A DNA stretch of 64,000 nt from Chrysoperla carnea (Eukaryota > Arthropoda > Insecta > Neuroptera > Chrysopidae). The position numbers were made by a program, and so were the translations under genes. The notes beneath the pieces are model-generated. The model was not told the origin of the DNA and made no database searches. It saw only the letters and a list, made by a program, of their open reading frames with translations. The number at the start of each line of letters is the position of its first letter. The first letter of the stretch is position 1. The stretch covers positions 37,519,172 to 37,583,171 of the forward strand of contig NC_058339.1 of NCBI RefSeq assembly GCF_905475395.1. Direction: 5' to 3'. This document shows, in pieces, positions 1 to 14,100 of this stretch.

Positions 1-620
1 AAAGTTCAAGGAAACTGTAAACATGACAGATAGGGTAAGACGTGTGTATTGTCATAGCGTGCGTTATGCCTTTAATAAGCAATTGAATTTGTTTTTGTAG
101 AGTTTTGTAAGATTCGCGTTTATATCAACAAAACTGCAACGTTGGGGCACTAACATCCGTCAAGTTATAGGCGAATTTACACCCTTAAACCAACGAAAAG
201 ACTTTGAAAATTACCACAAACGAATAAACTGCTGCAAAAGGTTCACACGCAGTTAGTTTGCTGACTGATATACATTGGAGTAGTAAACTTAATATTCTAT
301 TAATGAAAATATAAATAAGATAATATCACATTTTGTATTAGTGGTTTTAAAAAAAAAAAAGTTAAAAAATAGAAAATATGCTTTAGTATATTTTCTTATA
401 AATTTTATATATGCTAAGCTATGCATACATTATCGGTATTATATACGAAGAAAATTAAATATTTTCTGTCAAAGAAAAATAATTAAACGATAAAGGTAAA
501 AATAGTAATTGGATTTTCAATAAATCTTCATCATAAGTTTATTTCAATAAACACGCTATACAAATAAACAGACATATTTCATGAAAATAAATATTGTACG
601 AAGTAAAGATGACATAAAAA

Positions 621-645
621 TTTATATATATATATATATATATAT
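621..645. repeat. (TA)n microsatellite
   Basis: About 12 uninterrupted TA units between T-rich and CCCC-containing flanks. Confidence 0.9.
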
Positions 646-1850
646 CCCCTGAACGTTTATTAAATTTTTATTTAATGTAAATATTTTTCTGGAATGTATA
701 TTATCGAGACTGAATGTATGTTGTATACGTACTACATAGTAGTTATAGAAAGTCAGTCGATTCATAATATACAGACAAAAAATCTGTTGTGAACACCATA
801 TGACACCCTTGCACGCTTATAAAATAGTCAAAATGGAAATTTCTATTGAACTCTGAAACTGGAAAATTTTCGATATTGCTACTTACTAAGCAGTACATAG
901 AGGGTGCAAAACAAAATGAAACAACCCCTCTAAATTCTAAATTTCAACATTCTACGGGTAATATTTTTTGCGTTATGAGATTATACTTCATTAATACACC
1001 GTTGTGTTTCATGAAAACAGGCATTTTTAGCTCCAAAATGTACGTAACAAAGCATTAAGTTTTCGATATTCAGGGTGATAAAAAAAAAAAAACCAAAAAA
1101 AAAATTAAGAGAGAAACGAAATGAGGCCGTTTGGGAGGAAATCTATATAACACAGAGAATAAAAACTTTTATTTCGGAAAAATTCCCGGAAAGATAGTTA
1201 TTTCCATGAACCTTTTATTTGTGGCTCCCAAAAAAATCTCAATAGTCCCCATCAATCCAAATACCGCTACAGAAGTTATCCGGGGTCAAAGTTTTCACTG
1301 TTATAAAAAAATAAGTGGTTATAAAATTTGTATATTGAGAAATTTCTTACAAATAATATACAATTATGAGACTAACGGTTTTTAAGAAAATAAATGAAAT
1401 ATAGATATAAATGTTCTCCTTTTACTATGTACAAGGTAGTAAACATTGGTTCATACGATGTTTTCGGATATTTATATTAAAAATATTGGGAAATTCTAAA
1501 AAATATATTAAAATGTGAAAATTTTTCAATACTCAACATGTCTTCTACGTTAAAACGGTCGTGTACGCTATGTCGTGTGCTTTAATCTTAATTTAATACA
1601 AAATTTGATATAACTAAATTGAATTTTTAATATAATTTATTTAAAAAAAAAAATTTATAACATCTTAGAAATATTGCATTTCGAAAAGTGGGTGCTACAG
1701 AGAAATCTCTTTTTAATTACTTAGCACATTTGACTTTTCGAAAGTGAAAAAGGTGCATAAAATTATTTCTTTGCATATTTTCTCGTGATATATCTATTCA
1801 TAGGTTCTCAAATACTTTTTTATATATTCTGTTTCATTGAGAAGGTTTTT

Positions 1851-1922
1851 TAAGTGAGTGGTAAAATCATTTTTACCACTCTGTACTATTTTTTACAAAA
1901 TCATTTCTTTACCACTCACTTA
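1851..1922. repeat. Hairpin-forming element, AAGTGAGTGGTAAA ends
   Basis: The left arm AAGTGAGTGGTAAA is the reverse complement of the right arm TTTACCACTCACTT. A second inner copy of TTTTTACCACTCTGTA lies at about 1869-1886. The ACCACTCTGT word also ends the 6736-7346 MITE, so this may be a remnant of a related element. Confidence 0.6.
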
Positions 1923-2011
1923 CCAAATTATGATCTAATGCTCTGGTTGGTCGTCCCTTAGATCTTTGTGAACTTTTTCATTTATACTAATGTATTTTTG
2001 TTTTATTACAG

Positions 2012-2145
2012 GAAAAATGTTTAAATCAGCTGAATTGCCATGGTTAATACAATTTTTTCAAATGTTTTACAACGATAAACCGGTGGATTGGTTGCTAGAT
2101 AATTTAATTGCAACAAAAATCTGTAATGGTGAAAAGGATTATGTG
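2012..2145 (+). CDS. MGAT4: MGAT4 exon, GKMF...KDYV segment
   Basis: The acceptor is TTTTATTACAG ending at 2011 and the donor is GTAAGT from 2146. The exon begins with two bases of a split glycine codon (GKMF). It encodes the [18 protein letters not shown] segment of the GT54 domain. The incoming phase of 1 implies an upstream exon outside the window. Confidence 0.88.
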
Positions 2146-5100
2146 GTAAGTTCAATTAAATCAAATTTAGTATGTTAATCTTGAAAAAGTGTCGTGCTAT
2201 AAAAATGTTACTAGACTTTAAAAAAAAAACACTCTGTAAATAAATTAGCTCAGAACTAAATACAGCTTCATTTCTAGAGGAATTTTTTGAAAGAGGTTCA
2301 ATGTATTGTGTCAAAAACTGGCAATAATTAAAATAGATAAAATAAAAGAAATTAATTATGTTCCATCTCGTATATTTTTAGGAATGTGACACTTATAAAT
2401 ATACTAGCTTTTTCCCGTGGCTTCTCTCGCGATAATGATTCATTTCAATGAATTCATTAAATGATTGATTCATTTAGATAACGTATGCCCTTACCCATAC
2501 CCTCTACATACCACTCGCAATATAGGCAAAGCAAACCTTAAGAACAAATCCCTTAGCCCGCTTAACCCACCCCTTAACTATGTACTTTAATTACATCTCG
2601 TGGACAATAAATCGACATTTGACGCCATAGGTCGCTATTCTCGCAATTTAGAATAGGCTTTAGTTTATAATATATAAGTCTCGTTGTGCACGCAAGGCGG
2701 AGGACTTTTAAAAAGCAAGCGAAATGAAGCATAAAAAATAAATAAATAAAACAAAAAAATCAAAGTAATTTTAAGAGCGTTTTATTTCGGAGGGGTGATT
2801 GCTTGCGTTGAAAATATTAAAATTTAAATTTTTAACATAAGCTTCATAGAATTTCACGCCGAATGCAAAAAACCGCATCTTTGTTGTATGAATTGAAGAA
2901 AAAAGAGTAGGTAAGGGAATAATTTTATTTATTTTCGGGCGCTTGCGACGTAGATCTAAAAAGTTTTTCAAAATATTCCGTTAATTTGAGTTTTTTACGC
3001 GTCAAATGGAAAAAATCCCTCTCATTCTAGTTTGTCTATAGTCTCTATTAAACTATGTCCTATTCTGATATATAAGCTAGATATATAAGCTATAATATTG
3101 TGAATTACCTTCCCCTAACTTGAGAATAAACGGTTCTCCATACAAACTTGCATCCCCTATTTCACCCCCGTCAAGTTTTTTTGTGCGAAAAAAGTAGCTA
3201 ATATCCTTCTCCAAGGTTCCATTTATCTTTTTATCAAAATTCATTCAAATTGGCTTAGATGTTTAGACGTGAAATCCTAACAGACAGACAGACAGAGTTA
3301 CTTTTGCATTTATAAAATTAGTTAGGACTTTCAAATAGGAATTGTGGTATGTCAGTGTGTATATTATTAATTTAAATACAAAATTCTTGAGAGTATTGAA
3401 TTTATTAAGACCACGAAAAACAAAATTAATTTTCGTGGTCGTGATAGCAAGGAATGATAATGTTTTATTATTTAAATTTATATCAAACTTGGATTATATT
3501 TCATTTTATCTGGTCTACTGTGGTACTAAAAATTATATTGTATAGATAAATGATTAATTTGACCAACAATTTAATACTTGCACAAATATCCATCCAATAT
3601 ACATCATTATTTTGGCAACGGTTTTTTTTTATATCCATTTTGACTTAATACAAATACGAATTAAGTCAAAATTGATAAATACGAATTTTTGGTATAAAAA
3701 GTTTTTGTTTGAATTTCGTCTTATTATAAACAAAAAACTTTTTTTATTAGATACAAAATATTTTTGTTTCTTCTGACTAATTTTTGGCCAATTATAACTT
3801 AAGTCACCATAAAAATTGAAAATATATATTTTTTTTAAAATTTGAGTTTCCACTACCCTGCTCATATACCTTAATTAGTCGGGCGCAACGGTTTGTTTTT
3901 GCTTTCAATACTTTATTAATGGTTTAACTTTATTTTAAACACTTTTTTTTTTATTTCCACTGACTAGTTTTGGACAAATCTATGAATCTTAGCCCAACTT
4001 CATATAAAAAAAATCAAGACTCTTATCCAAAATTGCCCTGGCACTCGAACATCCTTAAGCCAATACTTTCTTCAAAACGAAGAAAAATCTTAAAATTTTA
4101 ACCTTGCGATTAGCATAGTTTTTACCGCCCCTTCCATCAGAATCCCAAGATAAGCTGGACTCAAAAAAACAGGAAAAGTGGGAGTATGTTTATTATGTTT
4201 TAATGCATAGTTTTTATGAAAATTCGCACCTTGCATGAGTTTTATTGGAGGCGTTTCCATAATAACGACACACTATTTATTAATATAATTGTATGGATTG
4301 CATTTATAATTTTATAGATTGCATTTATAGCTTACATTGGTAATATTATTGTCTTACAAATTTAAATAAATAATTATGATAATTTACATTTGAAAATTAA
4401 TATTTGTGCAATTTGATTTCTTATTTTCACAATTTTTAATGCAATCAGTTTAATTCATTGTTATTTTTCAATAGTATTAATTTGACATTTACTATAGCAC
4501 ATTTAAAGAATTGTAACGCCAAAATTTTTGGCTGGAAGCGCTGGCATCAATTTTATTATCCCTATCATGACTACGTACACAACGAATACTTGTAGTATGA
4601 AATTCTTAACATAATGGTTAATAATATTTTTGGTATAAATGTGTAATTTATACATTTTACGATTTACGAATGTAGTTTCAACAAATATTTGTGGTTTTGC
4701 CTGTGTCTCAAACACACCCCTTTATTTTATATTGAAAGTTATCTTTCAATAAAATTCATTTCATTACACATTAATATTCCTCCAAAGCTTTTATATTGAA
4801 CTAGCCTGATAACCGCCCGTTTCACTGGGCTTAAAGTAAAAAACACCGTTTTATAGCCTCCACCTCACTTGATGTGCACAGTTTTCAATTTTGTTAAATC
4901 TAAAATAGTCATAATTCATTGAGTATATCAGAATAGTTGGCCATGAATGGTTTGACATTTACTATTTTAAATTTTTACAGAATACTTTAATTTATGGTTC
5001 AAAATGATGATTATAGATCTGCTTCATCTCTAATCGTCATTTTGAACCATAAATTACAGATTTCTGTAAAAATTAAAATAATAGTTAAGGATGTATCAGT

Positions 5101-8100
5101 GCCATGGCAATTTTTGATAAAAGGCTTGATCAATCCTGCAAATTTTAGGGAGGGGGAGAGTGGTTTCCGATTATTTAAAGAAATAAATGACTTCAAAAGC
5201 AGGCATACTTAACATTGGTCTTATGGGCAAACGGTAGATGGATGATATGTTTTCATAGATTTCTCCAAAACTAGTCGGTGTAAATTAATAAAAAACTATT
5301 TAAACTAAAGTAAAAAACTTAAAAAATTATTGAAAAGAAAAAAAACCGTTTTTCCCGACTAATTAAGGATGTATGAGCACGCTTATGGTGACACAAATTA
5401 AAAAACATACATATGATGAATTATGTTGTAACTTGACAATATAAGACGAAAAGTAAGAATAAAATTTTTCTATATATGGAGTAATTTTCAAAATATCGAA
5501 AATTGAATTTTTTTTAAATTATTTAGCTTTCGATAGTTCGAAAACAGGGCAGATATCGAAAAATTTTATTGTTATTTTTCGTCTACATTCATGAATTTAT
5601 AACAAAATTCATCATCAAAGTTGAAAATAAGGTACAAATAATTTCAAGCACAAGCCTTGACGTTCGTACTACCTTAATGCACTTTAATTATAAAATATGT
5701 GCTGCATATTTAAGTTCATGTGTATTCAATTCTTAGTCCAAACAGCATAATATTCCTAAAATAACATACCTACACTTATTTCAACATCTATATTTAGGAT
5801 GATTAAAATTTATATGATTTTCATTTAGTTAATATTACAGTTAGTAGTTATACCATTTCTACAAACTACATCAGTTGTAGGTATAAATAAAGACCGTATG
5901 TTAGTAGTTAGGAGAGTAACGCTCTAACCTCAAACGTATAAATAACAGAGTAGGTATAATATAGTCTCTTGCATGTGTATTTTCAATGTTTTGAAACCAT
6001 AAAAGGTTTAAACATTAACATTAAATTATATTTACTTTTTTTTTTTAAATAATAAATATGATTAATAAATAATAGTATTAGACTTCCTTCTGAAAGCCAC
6101 ATTCATTGCAGTAGAGGAAAGCTTAAAAGGTAAAATGAGTTAAAAGCTTTCTTTAATGGTTTTTTTGTTTTGAAGGTTCAGTAGGCATCTACAGAATGAT
6201 TTGCCAAAAGTATAACTCCTTATTCAGATAATAAGAATTAAAAATCATATCTTTGGTATCACATACAAAGGGTATGATTTCTAATTCTAGTAGCTTCTGT
6301 CGGTTTACCGAATTTGTTAAAGTCAAAAGTACATTTCCTAAGTTTTTTAATTGTGATCTTGACTTTTTAAAACTTTCGAACCAGACTTTAGATTACTATA
6401 TATAGCCTAAATGACAAAAATTTTAAAAATGACTAATACATATAGAATGCCCTCGAGAGCAAAGCCCCGATTAACCAAAATAATTTTTGAAATTTTTTTA
6501 CTGTAATGCTTCTGAACAACTTTTCTATCCATAAATGACTTCCTGTAAAATATTTATTTTCTATAGAATATAAAAAAATAAAAATTTATGACTATTTTAA
6601 AATAAATATGAAGTATTTAGAGTACATAAAAGACTAGAGTACATCATAGAGAACGTAAAAGTTTACTAAAACTGAGTATTAAATCAAAATTTATCATATT
6701 CAAAAAATTTATTGTAAAAAAGATCTATTTAAACCTACAGAGTGGAGCAGAATAGCGCACGGTTTTCAAAACACTAAAACAAAAAAACCTATAAATTTTT
6801 CCAAATTATTTTGTTACCATCTTAAAATACGTAACAATCAATAAAATAAAAAAAAAATAAAAACTTTTCCAAAACCAATTAATATGCACTAAAAAGTAAA
6901 AAAAAAATAACGATAATATTATGTAATTAAAATTATTGTTATTTTTGGAATCGGTGTCAGCCAATGAAACAACTCTGACAGAACAATTTACAATTTACAT
7001 TAGCTTGACTAACAATATAACAATAATTTTAACTACATTATATTATCGTTATTTTTTTACTTTTTAGTGCTATAAATTTGGTTTGGAAAAGTTTTTCTTT
7101 TGATGTCGATTTTCTTTTTGTTAAAAATTTTTTATATTTTGTTATTTTTAGTGAATCTGTACTAATTTGTCACTAAAAAAAGAATAATCGAAATCGGTTG
7201 GCGTGGTATTGATATTCGCCCTCTTGTCGTGCATACTTAATGCAAATTCAAGACTTTTATGGCTTTCTCATGGATGGTGTTGTCAGAACTGGACCAAAAT
7301 GAAATTGCTTTTGTAAAATTGCACGGTTTCGTACTACCACTCTGTATAACTATCGGATACCATTACCAAGTATTTGAAAAAAATAGAATTGAAACAAATG
7401 AAAATATTAAACAGTAAGTACTTGAAAATTGAGTACTTATCGATATCGAATAACTATTTAATTATACTTATCGACTCGTGTTTTATATTGGAAAATAGTT
7501 TTTTAATTATAACTGCAAAAAATTTTATAACATTGATAATTTACTTTAAGTGGAGGTACTTTTGCCTGTCATAAATAATAGAGAAATGTATAAATTTTAA
7601 TAGGGAAATATGACAATTATAGTCGAACAAAGATAAATATTTTTTGTTAATTAAGGTAATTCCAGCAGGAAAGCACTTCTCGACAGATTTGGCCAATGTC
7701 GCAGGCTCGAAATAATGTTACTTTAAGATCCCGAAGTTGCAGAAATGTTAGTGTTTAGATCGCAAGATAATAAGCTGTAAAGTTAGCGATTTCGAAGGTC
7801 AAAGCATGTAAAAATCACTGTCCCCCGAACTATTTTTTACTTGTTTTTAATTTTAAAAAATAGCAGCACGTCGTTTTGTTCTCGAGAGCAAAAATCACTG
7901 TCCCCCGAACTATTTTTTACTTGTTTTTAATTTAAAAAAATAGCAGCACGTCGTTTTGTTCTCGAGACAATGTACAATTATTCAAATCAAATCAAATTTT
8001 CCAGTTTTGCCAGTTAAATTATTGAATGTATGTTGCCCATAACTTTTTGAAAGAATCTTTCATTTGAAAATTCGTACATAAATTTTTTGTTTTCTTTGTT

Positions 8101-11100
8101 TCAGAAACATTGTAAAAAAGATAAAGCCTTGTTATGGATCCATTTCAAACCATCCTTATTTCAACATATTGGTACACATTCTTCCCTAAAGGGAAAAGTA
8201 CAAAAGTTAAAGGTAAGCGATATTTTTATATTTGTAAATAGTAAATTTTTTTTTGTTTTTTGTGTTTATGATTTTTAATTTTGAAAAATAATTAAATTTT
8301 TTTTAAAGGATAAACAGTTTGGTAAAATTCCATTATTCTTTCCGCATGTCAATCCTGAAGCTGAAATTGAATCGGATATTAAACATTATAAGCAATATAC
8401 TTTAAAACGTGCATATCTTGGTGAAACCTTCTTTTGGGGTTTATTACCACAAGTTGGAGATCATCTAACATTTAAATTTTCTAGTCCTATTTATATTAAA
8501 CGGTATGTATTCTATTTTAATATATGTAATTTTAAGATTATTAACTAATGATGCATACAATACGCATATAATTAGGAGCAGTGAGAACGTTGAGCAGTGA
8601 GAAGCAAGTACAAAACAAGTACTTTTAGTTTTTTTAATCAGTATTTTTATTTATTTTATAAAAGTAACAATACTACATCAGTGTGTTATGTTTCAACTTG
8701 AGTTCAACGAAATTTGAAAAGAAAATATTAACTGTATAAAAAGTTATTGCTATATTATATGTATTGGCCAGTAGGGTCGAAGGCTAGGCTTGAAAGCCCT
8801 GGCCCATGTTTGGGTTACCATTCAATGGACGAGGTTAGATTATCCAGCCTTGGTGCTTACAGGTTTGGTCAAGGTTATACTAGCCAATCTTGGCCCAAGC
8901 TCAAAAGTCGCATAAATTTCATTCAAATCCACCGAGCAGTTCTCGACTGACAGTGATCACTGCTCTCGACCAAGCCACATTGCGGCCGATGGCCAAAAAT
9001 CCGTCCAAAATTCGAAAATTTAGGTAGCCCACTCCAAAATTGAATCGCAGGTTGTTTTGGGATCGCTGATAACAAATTTTTTTCCAACAGCATCTAACAG
9101 CATCTAACATCTAACATTATTGTTTTCAGACGTAAATTTCATTTGGTTTTGTTAAATTTTCTTGATTCAAACCACTTTGACACGTTTATGACTTTTTCCT
9201 TTGTATCTACGTAAATGTTGTGCGGCGAAGGCCACATTCTGACTGAAAGTAAAGAGAAAAATTGGGGAACAGGACGTTGCTATAAACGGTTTTCATTTTT
9301 TAGAGAATCGCTGTAGCAAACTTATTAAAAATAGCTAGGTACCCCACGTACGACAAATACATATTAATGTAGCAAACTTATTGAGGAAAAAACTCAATCT
9401 AGAATTTTTTTCGAATGTTTGCTTTTGGCCGCACTGTGAGCGTCAAAAAACTCGCTGTTCATTGTCAAATAACTCGAAAAGTTTCAGATTCACCTGAAAT
9501 CGGATCCTCTTGAAATTTTTCGAGACTTTTTTAAGATATTATACTTTGAAAAAATGCCTTTTTTACAAAAATTCTGACTGCCCCTAACCTCTTGCATGAG
9601 CAAGATAACCAATCATGGATTTCATTATATTTTAGAGTAATAATTAAATATGAATTTAAATTTACGAAATGTAATTCCAAACAAAGATGTTACTTTCCTA
9701 GTAACAAAATTGTGTATTTTTAGAATTTGAAAATAAAATATCTCAAAAATTCGTCAATTTACAACCATTAATTTTTGTGTATGTTTTTTAGACAGCAAAT
9801 GGAAATAAATTAGAATGTAAAACGGAGACAATTTATCGAAATTGGTCACAATTATTTCAAAATAAAATTGACATTTATTTAATTGATGTTAGTTATATCT
9901 AAAATTGAAATATTGGCACAAAAATCCCTATTACTTCCGATTAAATAAATGCTGACGGATTTGTGTTCACAGACTCAATTCTTCAAATTACCTAAACAAA
10001 CACTGTATATGACAAGGTTTAATGTCGTGGCTTCTTATTTTAGAATAATACATACAATCAAAAACAGTTACTTTCAAAACTATCAAAATTTTCAAAACTT
10101 TATTCTCACAGGTATTTAAGTTTTGTGAAATTCAAAACTTTAAATATTTGTTATTATGCATATACATACCTAATAGTTTGAAAAGTTTTTGGTAGAGATT
10201 CGTTGAAAACAAAACTGAATTAATTTTGTTGAAATATGTAATATTCATGAATGTTCATTTTATTTAAAACACAATACAAAATAAATACAACTCAATTTTA
10301 AACATTTTATTTTAATCATATTGAAGTTATATACAGAATGGCTCATAAATTTTTTCTTCCATGAACTCCAATACCTAGCTTTGGCTTTAACTTTGACGTA
10401 TATTATTATTATATTTTTATCTGCATTCTTATTGGAATAGGTTTCAGTAAAATTAGGTGATTTTTGATATGATATCATTTTGATATTTGTAGTCATAATT
10501 GTGTAGCGGGTTTAACGTAACCAAATTTGTGTAATAACAAATTGAACTGACTATAGTAAAATAATTATACGAATTTTTATTGCTTAGCTTTTTTACTACA
10601 TACAAAATATAATATACAATTCCCAATACTTTTATATTAATGTTACTTTGATAGACGATAAAACTTGACCGTAGTTAACTTGAAGATGTATTGTAATCTC
10701 CTCTATTGTAAACTCTTGTATTGTAATCTCTCGTATTGTAATCTCTCGTATTGTAATCTCTCTTGTATTTTAATCTCTCGTTTTGTAATATAACCTATTA
10801 AGATCTCTTCTTTTGTAATCTGTATCGCATACTATGCTCCGTTTATATAGTTACAATCAATTGTTCTAGCAAATTCTAGAACTGTCACGTATTTTCTATT
10901 GCATATATATTATTTGTATTTGTTAATGAACAGTCTAGCAAATTCTTGTACGTATGTTCTATTGCATATATTTAACTATAAAACGATATTGTTTGTTTCT
11001 TTTTAAAATTGTTTAGAGATTATTTATTTTTAAGATAATATCTGTGTGAACGGATTGCTAACACCGAAATTGTTTCTTCTAATTAGTGCATTTGTTTATT

Positions 11101-14100
11101 TGCACGTTTAGGCTTTGATATCTAAAAAATTAAGCAGATGTTTATAATTTTGTATAGTCTCAACCAAGAAACAACATTTGTATGGTTCCATCCAGCATTA
11201 AACTAACAATCCGTTATCACAAATATTCGTAAAAATTACTTATAAGCTTATAAATCATACTTTTGCCTTGTTTCCTTAAGCTTCAAGGTGTTCCTGTAAA
11301 TTAAATCATGCTTTTACATTATTCCTTATAACTTCCTTTTAAGTTATAAGGAATAATCCTATAATAGTAGCGAGAACATTTTCATGACACTCATTGTACA
11401 CATTTTTAATTAACTTTTTGTATCAAAACTAATATCTAGAATACATAAAATAATGTAGAATAGTCGAGTTTGTTTTTATTGATTAAATTTTAATTATATA
11501 TTGAAATTATTGTGATAGATTTCTGTATTAATTCTGAAACTTTATATAACAAGCAAGCAAAAAAAGAACAATCAAGTGTGTTTTTTTGTTCAAAACATCG
11601 CATACTGGTTGCCATAGTAATTTGCATTTTGCATTAAAAGCTGTAATTTTATTTGAAATCAATAGAATCGATTAAGTGAACATTTAAAACCATGAATAAA
11701 CAAGTGAAAACAAACAATTGACTGACTTAATTGTTGAAATTCCATGTTTAGACAGCGTTTATTACTCTGTCACATTACACATACATATAACTGATATACC
11801 CATATAATACTACAATTTGCGCATAATATGCGCTCTCAAGGGTAAACAGTGATGTTTACGAAAAAATGCTTCAAACAAAAGTTGTTTATTTTTTTATAAG
11901 TAACATTTTTGACATTTAAACTTTTGTTCTACCTCTAACGGTTTACAAGATGAGTCCTAGGGATCCAAGACCCAATTGACCTATGTTGCTCATTTACAAA
12001 CTCGACCTCACTTTTTACGTCCTAAGCACGTAACAATAAATTTCAGCTTGATATCTCTTTTCGTCTTTGAGTAATCGTGATGACAGACGGACAGACGACA
12101 GACAGACAGACAAACGGATATGGGCTAATTTGGTGGTTTTATGAATACCTACACCAAAATTTTGTTCATAGTATCAATATTTTTAAGTGTTACAAACTTG
12201 GGACTAAACTTAGTATACCTTGGTATATTTCATATACATGGTATAAAAACCTTTTCATTATTTTGACTCTGTCATCATTTTTTCTCCATTCAGAAAATAA
12301 TTGTTTAGATTTTCGTTTATGTCAAAGGCATAACATATTTCCAAACATTTTATTTTGAGTGTCAGTGATGTTTAAAATAGTGGTTGGATGAAATAAACAC
12401 TTTTCGGAAAAAATAGAATCCAATCAAAACTAGAATTCTTGCTCTTTTAGTTTTGATTCATGTATGAAACATAAAACTGTTATTCTAGCCATTTAATTGG
12501 TTTTTCATTAGCGGTAAAAATAAATCCATTCATTATTTTGAAAAATTGTGACCATAATTGGATACTTTTACTGTATAGATCTTTCTAGTGAAAATGAGAA
12601 TAGTAGTAGTTTCTAAATAGTACTTCTTTACTTCTTAGGAATTTGAATTTTTAGTAACAAATTTTTATAACAAACCAAGAGACAAATTCTTATAAAGTTT
12701 GTCTAGTTTAAAATCGAAAAGAAACCGTAAATAAAGGATATTGGAAGTGCTTTTGTCAGTTTGTATGTAAATTTCGATTGCATACATACAAAAACACAGT
12801 ATTTTCTTTTCGTTTTTTTTTAGTGTCGATATATAAAATATGACACTTTTAAGCTTTTCGAAATAAATATAAAAAAAATTTAAATTGATATCTTTTTACT
12901 CGAACGTATAATATTTTTTCTATATTTACTGATATAGAATGTTTTTTTTCTATCTTCTTTTTTTAAAATTAATTATAAGGATTTTTTATTCATATTTATT
13001 CACTTCTTACGTTCTCTTCTTCGTTCTAGTTATTTATTCAGAAGTGGTAATGCAGAACATCCGTCTGATAGATTTTACAATACAACCGTAGAAGTTCTTC
13101 CTCGTAATAGTAATCAATTTTATAGTAGAAATTTTAATACCACTAATGATGGTTTTGTGGTTGTGGGTATGTATATTGCAAATACTTTATTTTTTTTGTA
13201 CCTCATTTATTTTGTTTGAAAAAATTATTCACAAGCTAGAGTGATAAGGAATTATTTACCACGTAAAATGGTATTATTTATATTTGTTTACTTAATTTTG
13301 TATACAAATTTAAACGTTAAAGTCTCTCGATTATTATTGATGTTTTCTATGAAAGAATGGCGAAAAATTACATCACACTTTCGCTTTGGACTAAGCGTTG
13401 AAATAATCAGAAATGTTAGCCCTAAATTTCATATAAATTTCAAAAATTTTAAAGATTTTTTTACAACAAATCTACGACTTGAAAGTTTTTTTCGTTTTTT
13501 ATATTTTTTTTTGAAAATGAACTCTAAAAAGTTCTCGTTCAAGCTTTTTGGACAAAGATATTTGCTTTCAAAAGCAAAATTGGCACATCTGGATTTAAAT
13601 GCCTGTATTTTCTAAAATCTTGAAATCTTTTCTAAAAGCCTGTATTTTCCAATAATCATCACACTGATATTACTGTCTCATATCATTCGAAAACTTAAAC
13701 TTCTTTTAAACCATTTTATATTGTTTTGTAATGAAATTTAATCACTCTCCCACTTTTCGCTTTGAAACGTGTGAAATAAATAAATTTATGGATAAGGATA
13801 AAAATTTTTGGGCAACTAGAAAGTTCTAGTATTATTAAAAAACTAGAAAGTACCAGAGAGCTATTCAGGTTCCAAATTCGATTATTTTTCGCATAAATAC
13901 AGTTGTTTTTAAGTTTGGTAAAATTTTGCGTTTTTTTTAAATTTTCGTTTATACTTTTGATGAGAATGTATTCCCTCAACCCAGATAAATAAAGTTAGTG
14001 AGAAACGGTCGATTTTATTAATCCCCTAGGAAAATTTATCTCTAGCGTGTGCCTTAAAGTAAAACGTTATTGTTATAGACGACATTTTTAAAATTTATTT

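Larger units (their letters stand above)
1..2011 (+). other. MGAT4 intron, left end of window
   Basis: No coding region recognised. It contains a (TA)n microsatellite at 621-645, A-rich runs near 1080-1105 and a short inverted repeat at 1851-1922 (listed separately). The short open frames here show no motif and no supporting splice sites. Confidence 0.6.
8503..13029 (+). other. MGAT4 intron, 4.5 kb
   Basis: Apart from the GC-rich patch (8747-9070), the minisatellite (10688-10825) and repeat family R copy 1 (11699-12249), it contains AT-rich sequence with no recognised gene. A CAGCATCTAA short repeat lies near 9088-9116, and a duplicated word TCTAGCAAATTCT occurs near 10865 and 10933. Confidence 0.55.

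Noticed and set aside
4994..5212. Overlapping frames on both strands
   Set aside because: They fall in the repeat B hairpin and the adjoining TTAA MITE. The two-strand openness reflects the palindrome.
12077..12358. 93-codon plus-strand frame
   Set aside because: It lies mostly in the 3' part of a family R repeat and is not conserved as a frame in the other copies.
13241..13615. 124-codon plus-strand frame in a MGAT4 intron
   Set aside because: No motif, a very biased Phe/Lys/Leu/Ser composition typical of AT-rich non-coding DNA, and it lies right after a verified donor site.
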